Notes under the pieces: model-generated
Database searches by the model: none
What the model was told of the DNA's origin: nothing
What the model saw: only the letters and a program-made list of their open reading frames with translations
Origin: Drosophila miranda
Lineage: Eukaryota > Arthropoda > Insecta > Diptera > Drosophilidae
NCBI RefSeq assembly: GCF_003369915.1
Contig: NC_046673.1
Coordinates: forward strand, 15,484,001 to 15,548,000
Direction: 5' to 3'
DNA length: 64,000 bases
Shown here: one piece after another, positions 26,353-37,747 of the stretch
Layout: the number at the start of each line of letters is the position of its first letter
Position numbering within the stretch: position 1 is the first letter of the stretch
Translations under genes and position numbers: made by a program

Positions 26353-27100
26353 TCAAGTTTGTGGGAAATATTCAGAAATAAAGATTCAAATATTTACCTG
26401 TTTTTGAATCCGAAATTTCTAACGGACGCAACGCACTTTCTAGTCGTTCGAATCCAGCGAAAATTTTGTGCACATGTTTGTACGTGAAAAAATCGAATTA
26501 GTTTTCACAGGAAAAACAAAACGAAAACAACAGAAGCATAAACGTAAAGCCAAGAAAAACCAAACTTAAGCTTACAGATATTTCAATATTTTGTAGCTAT
26601 TTTTGAAAATACTTTTTTGTTTGTTTGTTTTTTTCCTATAGTTCGTGGAGTTTTAAATTTTAATTAGAATTTTTGTTTGCCAATTGAGAAGTTAAGTTTG
26701 GATTTTTGAAAGATTTTTGAAGCACAAACACTCACAGAAACAAAAAAAAAAAAGATTGATTGAAAATGTTTGAAATTAGTTTGAAAAACTTTTGTTTTGA
26801 GGTTTTGGAAATTTTGATGTTGAGTTGTTCAGAGCGTTTCGATGTCTGTCAAGGAGGATAGTCGGGAATGAAGTTATATGCGCAATCGAGGATGCAATCG
26901 TGCGTGTGTGGGTGTGTGTGTGTGTGTGGGATGGTGAAGCGAGAGAGAGTTCGGTTCCGTGTCGGTTTTTGTTGAGTTTTTCGGTTCTTGTTTGAGTTGA
27001 GTTTTGGAGTTGAGTCTCAGTGTTTGTTTTTGTTCGCTGCTGGCGGCACAACGCGCCTTGTCCACTGTTCAAATGAAACTGAAGCCAAAGCGCAGCGACG
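26353..27100 (-). promoter_or_regulatory. Possible promoter and long 5' UTR exon of a minus-strand gene
   Basis: Read on the minus strand, a TCAGTTTCATT initiator-like site lies near 27080. It is followed by A-rich, stop-dense sequence typical of a Drosophila 5' UTR. Two donor-like sites follow, CTGTAAGC near 26578 and ACTGTAAGTTC near 26350. If real, a first non-coding exon ends at one of them and the gene continues leftwards past a very long intron. On the plus strand there is also a donor-like CTGTAAGC near 27283, so orientation is uncertain. No coding exon confirms it. Confidence 0.3.
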
Positions 27101-27285
27101 CCAGGAATATAACGGCGCAATCCCACACACAAGCACACGCGCCGGCGAGAGGCGACGCAACCCACCGACCCACGGACCCGAAACCCAACAGCCGACAGCC
27201 GACAGTCGAGAGAAGGCCGCCAGCCACCTCTTCGGGTTTAGGAGCCGAGTAGCGCACACACGAGGGCCACACGATAAACACCTGT

Positions 27286-28018
27286 AAGCAGGCAGGCCTG
27301 CCTGCCGGCCGGGCGCTGAGAACGAGAGAGCGCCATTGGCGGCGTGGGCGGGCGCAACAGAGAGGGAGATAGATTATGGCTAAAAGGCCATATCAGGCAG
27401 GCTTCTCTCCGTCTCTCCGTCTCTCTCCCTCATCCACTCGCCCACGCGCCCATCTCGCTCTCGCTGGCGACTCTCTGGCTGACGCTGTCCCACTCTCTGC
27501 CAGGCCTCTGTCGGCGTCCGTCGGAAGCGGAAGGAAACTCAACAGTTGGCACATTACGGAGGAGACGGCGCACGGGGGCGGCGTGGGAGAGCTGCAAGCG
27601 CTACTGGTTGCTGGCGTCGTCTCTGGTTCCAGGCAAATCATTTGCTGCGTTCCCGATGCTGTGCATTGCACTAAAGTACAGTTGCCAACAAAAAGCATGG
27701 GTTTAATCGATAATTATCGATACCATGAAATATGCGAAAAAAAGGCTTTTCATTGCTCAAGGCTCAGACTTATACCAAAATCTGTTGCTTCTCCTTCGGG
27801 TCTCCTTCGATAAATATCGATACCCTGATATGCTTGATTTCATTTATGCAAAAATACCCCACAAAAAATTAGAAGGGAGGTCCTTCTTCAGAGAAAAAAG
27901 AAAGCCAGAAGCGTGCACTTAGAAACGGTACATTTCAAGGACATTTCACAGATGTAATTTCCATATTTCAGTGTTCGAAACCCCCATTTTGGTACTTTGT
28001 GCTCGCCTTACAAGATTG
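27286..28018. other. Non-coding stretch between possible promoter and FAM136A-like gene
   Basis: GC-rich to about 27560, then AT-rich with ATCGATAATTATCGAT and AAATATCGATA motifs near 27705-27725 and 27810-27825. No exon supported. Confidence 0.45.
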
Positions 28019-28024
28019 TTTATT
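28019..28024 (-). terminator. Polyadenylation signal AATAAA
   Basis: AATAAA on the minus strand, about 20 bases past the stop of the FAM136A-like gene. Confidence 0.6.
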
Positions 28025-28044
28025 TGATGGGTGTACAAATGGAT

Positions 28045-28452
28045 TTAGTTATCAGTTCTCTTTAATTTTTTCTCTCCGCCAAACATGTCCTCTATCAATT
28101 GCGGCACTTCCTTCATACACTTAACCTCACAAGCCGTGGAAGAGTTCTCTGTGTAGCGACAGTGGAACATGCAGTCCACTATGGGAATCATGAACTTTGT
28201 TAGAGTCCATTTGATGTCAGTCTCCGCTGGCAATGGCCTGGGCAAGTGACGATCAACGCAGAGTTCCACAGCTAAGGCACTGTCATTGGTGTTTTTACAG
28301 CACTTCGTGGAGCACTTAAGGACCTTCTGATGCATCCTCCGCACAAACTCGCGATCTGCGTTAATAGAGAAAGCTTCTACGGCTGTACTAAAGACCTTGG
28401 ATTGTTCTTGAACGATTCGGTAAAACGGATTTGCGTACACTTTATCAGCCAT
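28045..28452 (-). CDS. FAM136A-like twin-CX3C protein (DUF842 family)
   Basis: A single intronless frame of 135 residues starting at an ATG. The family (human FAM136A, about 138 aa) comprises small soluble proteins assigned to mitochondria, with CX3C cysteine pairs. Visible here are C-S-T-K-C near residue 47, C-M-F-H-C near 92 and C-E-V-K-C near 108, spaced as in the family, plus a hydrophobic segment IPIVDCMFHC. The length matches the full family, so it is not a fragment. The C terminus is basic then acidic (KKLKRTDN). It lies alone in a repeat-rich, gene-poor stretch with its own AATAAA, and the absence of introns is compatible with a retrocopy, which I cannot test. Function beyond family membership is unknown. 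Confidence 0.85.
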   Translation of the reverse strand: MADKVYANPFYRIVQEQSKVFSTAVEAFSINADREFVRRMHQKVLKCSTKCCKNTNDSALAVELCVDRHLPRPLPAETDIKWTLTKFMIPIVDCMFHCRYTENSSTACEVKCMKEVPQLIEDMFGGEKKLKRTDN

Positions 28453-31400
28453 GGTTTTAGCTATTAGTCGAGATCAAAAGTTGAGAGAAAATTTAGGTCA
28501 TAACTGCAAAGAATTAACGAAAAAGGCAGGGCCTACTGGAAAGGAAATAATCATCGAAAAATAATCGATAAAAACTATTCTTAAATGTCAATATTTCTAG
28601 GATCTGTAATGTACAGAAAAACTTTTTCAAAAATCGTGGAAAATTCTAAATTAATCAGAAATTACAGAATTATTATCGATACATTTAACGATAGGAATTA
28701 TAATCGAATTAAGTACAAAAAATACATAAAATTATCGCTCTCGGATTGTCAATAGCCATAGCTCCATAGGCCATAGGTCGTGTGTATGAATGCCCCACAA
28801 ACCATTTAAATCAATCAATGCCGATGATTAAACCCTTGAGAACTTCTCAATTAATTGCAGGCCACTAATCGAGAATCGAGAAACCGAAACGCGCCTGCTG
28901 ATTAGTCACTAATCTAATCAAATATGAAGACGTTCTTGTGGCGAGTGACCCACAAACATGTTTTCCATTGGGGCAATTATATGTGCCACCGAATGAGGCA
29001 CATAGGGAACCAGGGGACGGACAAATTATTCATTTATACGTGTACGGTATAGCCAGGTCCTCCTCCGTGTCTGTCGCGTCGCGCCACGTCGGGTAAATGC
29101 TCCAAATAGCAATAATCTCTCCGACATGGACAATGTGGCACACTTTTAGGCGAAACAGTTCCGCCCTACAATCAATGATTGAATGTCCTTTTGCCATCCG
29201 AAAGTCAGCGATTCTTCATTTTTTCCCACACGAACAGCACAAAGAAAAGTGCCCATAATTAGGGGCTTGCGCGGTTGATTTTTTTGGTCGGGGGCTTTCG
29301 TTTTGGATCATATATTGGAAAATCCCACCAGCTGCCTCTCCCATCGGACGCCGATTAAAGTTGCTTTTGCTTCACGGGAAAAACGCCCAATGAATTGCAA
29401 TTAAATAAATTCAATATTATACCTATTGTAGTAATTTTGTATTTTTTATGGAATATAATGGATAATGGTTGTACCATCTAATAAATATTTGCCATTTTTC
29501 GATATAATTTAAACATTTTCTAATAATAATCAAAAATTTATCGGCAAAGATCGATATATATGGGCTATAATCGATAATATTTGGTGCGATTTCTGGGCAT
29601 AACGCACAGAAACATGAAAACGTAAAAAAATGCATTAAACAAACGAAATTCATCGATAAATATCGATATATAAGGCCAAAAAGGTAAGAAATCTATCCAT
29701 ATATCGGTTAATAATCGATCAAAGATAAAACTTATCGATCATTTATATTTTTTTTTTCTATTTTGGATTATATTTATGAGTAATGTACAGAAAAATCATT
29801 GGATAATCGATAATATTATCAATAGCATGTGCCATACAAATGGCCTGGTCTCTTGCTAATTCGTGCAGCTAAAGGCCGAAAATTCAATCATTTTTCCGCC
29901 TTTGCCCTTCATCTGTCCATCAATTGGCAATCAATGGCCCCAGAGCCTTGTCTATAAGATGCGATTGTATGTCTGTCTGCAGACAAAGGCATGCCAGTTG
30001 GAGAGCAGTTTAAAAGGCAAAAAAACCAGCACAAAAAACTATGGGAAATTCAGGACAATGACAGTGGATGGCTGTGGGGTGCTAGTGGGGGGGGGCGTCG
30101 TCCTAACAAAATGTTTTCACATTATTCAAATGAAATGGTTTTTATTGTCCTGCCACTCTACCAGCAGGAACAGTGCCGGAGAGCAACAAAAACCAATGTA
30201 ACAAATCAAAACTAATACGAAATGAGGGAAGGGTTGATCCTCGTACACGACTAAAGACCAAAGGATACCCTGTGCTGGGGGTTTGCAATGAGAGCGGAGG
30301 GAAATTCATATCCCTTTCGCACGCTACTTTTGCGGGGTACAAAATACACCCTGAGACTGGGCAAAACATAAACAAAAAACAAACATCGAAGGGAAAACAC
30401 TACCTGCATTCATGGCATACAATGAATCATTTGAATGAAGAGAAAGATTCCCGGAAAAAAAGGAGAGAAAAACACAGCGACAGAGACAAAGAGAGAGAGA
30501 TAGAGAGAAAAAGGGTTAAGGAGTGCCAGATTGAAGGAGCAGGGTAAAAACCGTTGGTTGACATTCTTTTTTGACCCTTAAAAACGTTGCCAGATTGTTG
30601 CAAGAAGCAGCAGATACACTGGGAGAGAGAAACCCAAACAAAAAGGCAACGATGTAGGAGACCCACCAGCTCTCGATGGTTCTACATCCCATGGATCCCA
30701 TGGTCCACAGGCGATCACCTTCGGCATGACTGGTGTCTGTGGAGTATCGTCTGTGGGTTCTGGGTCTCTACGCTGTGGTCGAGTCGGAGGGCGAGGTGGA
30801 GTCAGAAGAGGGTAACGAGTCGTCTCCCAGCGGAGTCTTTTACAGCGAGAATAGCGATGATACCAATGATGGCGATAAAGATCATCGGAACACGCCTTTA
30901 AGCGGCTCTCTGGCCTCGCCTGGCCCTGACCCTAGCCCCTGCGGTTGAGTGTTTATTTACAAGGTTAATTCTTCCTTAAGGTTTTGCCATGAACCATGAA
31001 GCTCGGGCTCACAAAAACAAACAAAAAGGACTTGACTGCAGGCCTTACTGCGACAGCCAGTCAATGGCCCATAGGCCTAGGCTTCATGCCCCATGCCCCA
31101 CACACACACAGACACATAAGGTCGCGCGCGCCTCAAAGTGGCAAGTCGAGCAAAACGACGAGGCAAGGACGATGCTGCGACGGCTGTGCGATATGTTAAT
31201 TTGGCAAAAAAAAAATAAGAAAACGAAAGCATCCTTTGGCCGATAAATCCCAGAGGAAAAATGTGGGAAATTGTGGAAAAAGGGTACCCTTTCGTTTTGA
31301 AATATAAGCCTATAATATATCGAATTTATATCGAATTTCTATTTATTTACTATTAAAATAAGAGCCATAGCGAGCGCAAAATGCAGTCGATTTTAAATCG

Positions 31401-31651
31401 AGGTTTGGTTAAACGATTGGTTATCGATTAATCGATAAACTGTTCAAAAAGCAGCAACAAAAAATACACTTAAAGCTATCCTAGAAACCTGGACAGGTAA
31501 TTGAGCCAAAAATAGTCCAAATTCTTCAACCTTGATTACGTTTTTTTAAATTTTTTATTTTTTTTTAATTGTTTTAATTTTTTAACTATCCAAAAGTAAC
31601 AGCAAAAAAATTTACAATTTAAAACAAAAAAAAAAAATTTTAACCGCAAAT
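28453..31651. other. Non-coding stretch with scattered ATCGAT/TATCGATA sites
   Basis: Many ATCGATAA, TATCGAT and ATCGATTA words occur at 28550-28740 and 29490-29830, and again near 31315-31440. A plus-strand frame at 30733-30948 has acidic, protein-like content but follows directly on a stop with no clear acceptor, so I do not call it. No RNA gene seen. Confidence 0.5.
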
Positions 31652-32034
31652 ATGAATTGGTTATGAATCGGTTGTGAATCGGTTATGAATCCTTTCAATA
31701 TACACACTTTTTTTCGAAATCTATAGAAAACCAGTATTGAAACCAACAAGTTCTGAATCGGTTCTGATTCGTTTATGCAACAGATTTCAATCGGTTACTA
31801 ATCTGTTCAATATTAACCCGTTTTAAATCGATTAAGAATCACTTCTGAATCAGTTATTCATCGGTTATTCATTGGTTATGCATCGGTTATCTTTTCATTA
31901 TCAACCCGTTTTAAATCGATTAAAAATCACTTCTGAATCCCTTCTGAATAACTTCTGAATCGGTTATGCATCGGTTATAAATCTTTTCAATATCCAACCA
32001 TTCCCAATCGCTTCAATCGGTTAATCGTTTAATC
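31652..32034. repeat. Degenerate ATCGGTTATGA array (11-12 bp)
   Basis: Repeated words ATCGGTTATGA, ATCGGTTCTGA, ATCACTTCTGA and ATCGGTTATTC follow one another. A longer block recurs: near 31810-31880 and 31898-31980 both contain AACCCGTTTTAAATCGATTA followed by ATCACTTCTGAATC. So a 12-bp motif array was later duplicated as a ~90-bp block. Confidence 0.75.
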
Positions 32035-33189
32035 AAATAGACATTTTATTGAACCGAAAAAAAGAAAAAACGAGTGCCCTAAGCGATTTGTTCAACCGCT
32101 CAACGGCGGATTCCCTTTGTGCGGCGACTATAATGAAAGTATCGCCATTGTAGCGCTGCTACCCTCAAAAGTGTACACGTCTCCCCAACCGCGTATATGT
32201 ATACGAGTGAGCATCCATCCAGCCATCCAGCCATCCATCCATTCATCCATTCATCCCACACCTCAGTGTCAAATTTAATGCGGTTCGCTGTTTATTAGAT
32301 TTGCACAAATGGCATTTTCAGGGAGTAGGTTTCTTTTTTTTTTTTGGCGCCAACATCACACCAGAACGTTTTTTTTTGGGGGGGGAGGGGGGGAGGGGGG
32401 ACCTCCTGTGGATGCGGAAGTGGGTAGACGAGGGTCCTTCTTTCTAGGCGTTAAGTGCTTGTTGGTGGCATGCAACAACAACTCTATTCGGTGGCCAGAA
32501 CCCCCTCAAACGCCCCGAAAAGCCGACAACGAAATTATTGAAAATTCATTTAAATGTCAGAGCAATGTTAAGAAGCTTAAAAAAGAAATGGCGCAACATG
32601 TCGTATGCGTAATATTAAATATTAAAACGTTTACATTATTAATGCCAAACAGAGAGGCAGACAGACAGACAGACAGGAAAGACAGACAGGCGGAAGCAGC
32701 AACAGCAGGCGAGTGGAGTCGAGTGGAGATTTACAAGCCCCCGAAGGACATTTACAGGGTGGCAATAGGGAGCTCAATCCCAATTTTCATATCATTTCGA
32801 GAGCACAGCGTATCAGCATATTTATGAACACCACATTCATGCCGTGCTCTTTCCTGGACCTCAAAATCCATTTGTCAATTAGAGGAAAAATTAAAGGAAG
32901 GAGAGACAACGGCCCAGGGGCAAAGAGCGAATGAAATCAGCGATGCAGTCGACGGGCCCATACCGAAACCTGTTGACACACAGAAGCTGCAATATGCCTC
33001 CCCCTCCCCCCCCACCCCACCCCAACGAAAACCCTGAGGTTAGATTTTGATTGCCTTTTGCCAGGGTCCACAGTCCACGTTGAGGCCGGAACTTCATGAC
33101 TAGTGAATGGTCAAGGCATTCAAAGCTGGAGCTGCTGCAGAATACCCTGCAGAAGTAGGGGCTTACCTGCAGTACAGTGAAGAAAGCGA
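32035..33189. other. Non-coding stretch
   Basis: Contains CATCCAGCCATC repeats near 32213-32260, a G-rich run near 32379-32400, a GACA array near 32663-32690 and C-rich sequence near 33000-33022. No gene supported. Confidence 0.5.
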
Positions 33190-33640
33190 AAGGATTAGTG
33201 GACCCAAAAGGTCTATCGACTAATAATCGAACAACGATTGACTAAAATATCGATTTAACGGATTGACTGGATTGAAAAGTTGTCTCAAATATCCTTTAAT
33301 ATTCGGTGACGTTTAAATTGTATTAAAAAAGTATATTTATCGATAACAAATCTTTAGTAAACAAAATATCGAGAAATATCGATTAATAATCGATCAATAA
33401 AGATAATAAAGTATCGGCTACATATCGTTCATAAGCTTTTAGTTTGTTGTTAGGAAAACAATTCGAAATCGATTAATTCGATTAAAAATCGAAGGAAAAT
33501 CGATTGAAATATCGATTTATTTCAATCGAGATTCTATCCTTTCGGTATGTACATTTGATCTACACGTAAAATGTATTCGGTTTATGGTCTAAATTCACAA
33601 ATAATGTTATCGATAATAAATCGAAACTGAATTTCTACCA
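33190..33640. repeat. ATCGAT-rich island
   Basis: Within 450 bp there are more than a dozen ATCGA or TCGAT words (ATATCGATTTA, TTATCGATAAC, AAATATCGATTAATAATCGAT, AAAATCGATTGAAATATCGAT). No strict unit length; it looks like motif accumulation rather than a clean tandem array. Confidence 0.6.
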
Positions 33641-33822
33641 AAAACGTTTCAAAATCATTTCTGTCTAAGTTTTGCGTTCATTATTCAACAAATTGATGTT
33701 ATATCCTGTCATTTGGGCCAATCGACCATCGACACTCATCATTGATGCACGCATACTCGCTTTGGACTGAGCAAACAAATGCTCGTAAAACTGGAAAGAA
33801 TGGGGGAGTTGATTGGAGCCCC

Positions 33823-33863
33823 CCACACACACACACACACACCCACACACACACACACACACA
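33823..33863. repeat. (CA)n microsatellite
   Basis: About 20 CA dinucleotides with one CCCA interruption. Confidence 0.95.
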
Positions 33864-34660
33864 TGGGGATAAACAAGTACCGAGTGCATCTCCTCTGCCT
33901 CGCAGCGGAAATTCCGCTCCATTCCACACTTCCACGTGGATTGCGGATTGCGGATCCATCCACCGCATCCGCAATGCCACTCTCTTTTTGGTGGGGGTGG
34001 AGTTGGTGGCGGTCTGTCATAAAAATCTGCGTATGCATTCGTCCTCGCAGTTAATTTCAGTGTCATGCTTAAGGCTCGTAAAATCAACTGCTCTTATGGA
34101 TCCGATTCGATTCGATTTGCTTCGCATGGATTGGATTCATTCTGTATCTGTGTGTGTGTGTGTGTGCCACATTGTATAACATCCATATCACATTTCATTT
34201 CCAATATACTCGTTCTTGTGAGTATTTTTACATTCTTCCATTGTTGCCCTTATCCGTTTTCCCTTTTTTTCCTGCGAGAGATTCCCCAAACCAGATTTAG
34301 CTTTCGGCAAAGACACGTTTTCGCGTATACGTAACGCTCCGCAAAGGGACTCGTGAGGGAAAGTTCCCTAGAAAAACGTGTAGCAAAACCTGAGTGTTGT
34401 ACAAGCGACTGAGCAGGGGGGGGAAGTGGCATTCGAGTAACTGTAATTATTGAAGGCAAGAGGGTACACTCCCCTTTCGAGGGTATCCCTGCCGTCAGAC
34501 GTAAGCATTTGTCTTCGTTTTGTCTTAAACGTGCCATGCCCCTGATTGTTGCAAATATGTTTACTCGTAGAAAAACCAGCTGTCACATCAAGTGGCAAGG
34601 ACGTCCAGAGGATGAGAAGCAGGAGCATGGGCAATGTTTAATGAATGATAATCTTTGACA

Positions 34661-34749
34661 ATCGAAGCAGTCGAAGCAATCGAAGCAGTCGAAGCAATCG
34701 AAGTAATCGAAGCTGTCGAAACAGTCGAAGTAATCGAAGCAATCGAGGT
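34661..34749. repeat. 9-bp ATCGAAGCA array
   Basis: Ten ATCGAAGCA/GTCGAAGCA/ATCGAAGTA units in register. The unit is a multiple of three, so frames stay open on both strands (AVEAIE on plus, CFDCFD on minus); these are not genes. The unit shares TCGA with the nearby 12-bp TATCGA array. Confidence 0.9.
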
Positions 34750-36269
34750 GGCAACGCCTAACCACCAGATGGCATCTCTTTTCATACGTATAAAGATGAT
34801 CTTCTATACATATTCTGTATTTAAGAGCTGTGATCTGTATTACTTTAAACATTTTGAATGAGAAGTGTATTTCTAGAGCTCGTTTCCTGCCCTGAAATTT
34901 CAATAGGAAGCCACAGATGGCATCCCTAAAAGTTAAAATCTTAAATAGAATTGGAAACATCAAAAACTCCACTTAAAGACAACAATTTAAACCTTAAAAT
35001 ATAATATAAATACAAAGAATATGACTATAATATACAAACCATTATTCTTGAAACATTTTCAATATATTTGCACAACATTTTCGGCTCAATTTGTGTCACA
35101 TTTAAATGCTTTGACTATTTGTATTATTTAATCAAATGTTTAATTATGTTTCACCGCACAATAAGCAAAAGGGGAACTGCATTCAGATGCCAACGAAATG
35201 AAGGAAAAGTAAATACCTGACGGAATGTGCCCGCCCGCCCCAAGTTTTGTGGTCCCTTTGTAAGCGTGCCACACACTCGGTGTGGCAGCAACGCGGCGTC
35301 TTTTGTTTCGTGGGGTTTCATACAAATTTCGGGTTGTACTCACGTATCACTGAAACGAGAAGGAACAAAAAGAATATAAAAGAAAAGCCGTTTAAGTGAA
35401 GGCAAGAATAAAATGGTGAAAATCAATATTAAAGTAGACAGGAAACGGAAGGGTCTTTGGGGCACAGTACAGTGCCAAAAAAAAGGAGAGGAAGATCTGA
35501 GATCCATAAACAAATATTGTATGGTTCTTTTGGTTCTTTTGGTTTGCGCGAATACTTTTACCACGCACTGTCTATAGATGTTTATGGAGAAATGTTTGCT
35601 TTTGCCCGACAATAAGCGTCCTGTTTAAAGAGGATTAAAATGTGAAAAATCACAACAAAATATAAACGAAAAAAAAAAATAAATACAAAGAAAAGCGAAA
35701 GCAACAAAAATCGATGGAAGCCTTTCTTTAAAGTATAAAGAAATATACAGAAGCGTAACCGAATCGGCGTCCAAGCAAATCGAATAGAAAACCGCATATG
35801 CATCAAAAGCCTCAACAGCAGCAAGCAGCAGGGGCAGGCGGCAGATGCCTGGAGGACGTGGCGTGGGGCATAATAGAATTTTCTGAATCCTTTTTCCGGC
35901 AACAGGACACGCGCTCCCTCCCGCCACACGCTCCACACCCTCTCCACATATGCACGGCAGTGTCCAGCCCGAAGGCAGCGCTCAAACGCAAATGCAGCAG
36001 CCTCCCCTCCGACCATTGAAGGCCGCCCCCAACCGGCGTGGGCGCCCCTCTGGCACAGCAAAAACATGGGGCCACACACGCCACACACAAAACGCGAAAT
36101 ATGAATACCCTGGCATCGAAAATGCGCTTGAATTGGGGTATAAGAAAAGGGGCAGCCATCAAACAATCTCCCTGAAGATTCTCAATTTAAAATTTCGAAA
36201 TATTTGGACAAATTTAAGGATGTGTGTGCATAAGGTATCCATCAACCCGAAGGGGTAGAAGGGGGGGTT

Positions 36270-36740
36270 TAATGGTTATCGAATGAGCTACCGATAAAGG
36301 TATCGCAAAATGTATCCAGAAAGGTACGAGGAATGAGGTGCCGAAGGGGGTAACGAAAAGCAATATCTAGAAAGATGTCGATGTAGAAGTATTGATTAGG
36401 GTTTTCAGAGCGAGAGAGGGGGAAGAGAGAGAAGCGAAGTGGGGTAGAAAATGGCTAGGGATAAGTATCAGAACAGTTATCGAACAATTTATCGACCAAG
36501 TTATAGGTTTAATTCGTATAATTTATCTAAAACTGTATCGAACGAGGTATCGAAATGTAATATCCACAGATGGGATATCGAAGAGGTTATCGAACACTTT
36601 ATAGACCAAGTTATCGGTTTAATTTTGATAATTTACCTAACAATGTATCGAATGAGGTATCGAAGAGGTTATCGATAATTTATGGGAATATAATTATAGC
36701 ATGTGTATCGCAAAAGGAGTGCAATCATGGCAACGAAAAA
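36270..36740. repeat. Degenerate TATCGAA/TTATCGA flank of the 12-bp array
   Basis: TATCGAA, TTATCGA and GTATCGA words recur at irregular spacing. A longer block is duplicated: TTATCGAACA(A/C)TTTAT(C/A)GACCA with AGTTAT(A/C)GGTTTAATT occurs at about 36477-36520 and 36587-36625. This seems to be an older or less homogenised extension of the array to its right. Confidence 0.7.
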
Positions 36741-37747
36741 AAGTATCATATGTGGTATCGAAAGTGGTATCGATGGTGGTATCGATAATGGTATCGAAAG
36801 TGATATCGACAGTGGTATTGAAATTTGTATTGAAAGTGGTATCAAAATTGGTATCGAAAGTGATATCGACAGTGGTATCGAAATTGATATCAAAATTGGT
36901 ATCGAAAGTGGTATCAAAATTGGTATTGCAAGTGGTATCGAAACTGGTATCGAAAGTGGTATCGAAAGTGGTATGAAAATTGGTATCGAGAGTGGTATCG
37001 AAAATGATATCGACGGTGGTATCGAAAATGTTATCGACGGTGGTATCGAAAGTGATATCGAAAGTGGTATTGATAGTGTTATCGAAAGTGATATCGACAG
37101 TGGTATTGAAAGTTGTATCGAAAGTGGTATCAAAATTGGTATCGAAAGTGATATCGACAGTGGTATCGAAATTGATATCAAAATTGGTATCGAAAGTGGT
37201 ATCAAAATTGGTATTGCAAGTGGTATCGAAAGTGGTATGAAAATTGGTATCGAGAGTGGTATCGAAAATGATATCGACGGTGGTATCGAAAATGATATCG
37301 ACGGTGGTATCGAAAATGTTATCGACGGTGGTATCGAAAGTGGTATTGATAGTGTTATCGAAAGTGATATCGACAGTGGTATTGAAAGTTGTATCGAAAG
37401 TGGTATCAAAATTGGTATCGAAAGTGATATCGACAGTGGTATCGAAAGTGACATCGAAAGTGGTATCGAAAGTGTTATCGCAAGTGGTATCGCTAGTGGT
37501 ATCGAAATTGGTATCAAAAGTGGCATCGAAAGTGGTATGGAAAGTGGAATCGAAAGTGACATCGAAAGTGGTATCGAAAGTGTTATCGACAGTGGTATCG
37601 AAAGTGGTATCGCAAGTAGTTTCGAAATTGGTATCGAGAGTGGCATCGTAAGTAGGATCGCATGATGTATCGATCGGTGGGTGTCCAAGACATACAGACT
37701 GAAGTATCGAATGTGGTATCGAATGTGGTATGGAATGGTATGGAATA
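36741..37747. repeat. 12-bp minisatellite GGTATCGAAAGT with ~276-288 bp higher-order repeats
   Basis: About 80 units of GGTATCGAAAGT and variants (GATATCGACAGT, GGTATCAAAATT, GGTATTGAAAGT) run in strict 12-bp register. Variants recur in the same order: the block starting GAAAGTGATATCGACAGTGG at 36796 recurs at 37084 (288 bp, 24 units) and 37360 (276 bp, 23 units). Because 12 is divisible by three and the unit lacks stops, several frames are open for up to 372 codons on both strands. The peptides are pure repeats (GIES on plus; TFDT or LSIP on minus), so I do not call genes. Almost every unit holds TATCG, which is CGATA on the other strand. Confidence 0.95.

Larger units (their letters stand above)
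33641..36269. other. Non-coding stretch
   Basis: Contains a CA microsatellite (33823-33863) and a 9-bp array (34661-34749). A donor-like site on the minus strand (ATACGTGAGTACAAC, near 35338) could end an untranslated exon but has no coding support. The long minus frame at 35582-36166 has no protein character. Confidence 0.45.

Noticed and set aside
35582-36166. 194-codon minus-strand frame with a hydrophobic C-terminal half
   Set aside because: The C-terminal half reads poly-A-rich plus-strand sequence; no motif, and no acceptor or start signal of quality.
36703-37665. 320-codon GIES-repeat frame (and 364/372-codon antisense frames)
   Set aside because: Produced by a stop-free 12-bp tandem unit; open frames on both strands at once indicate an artefact.
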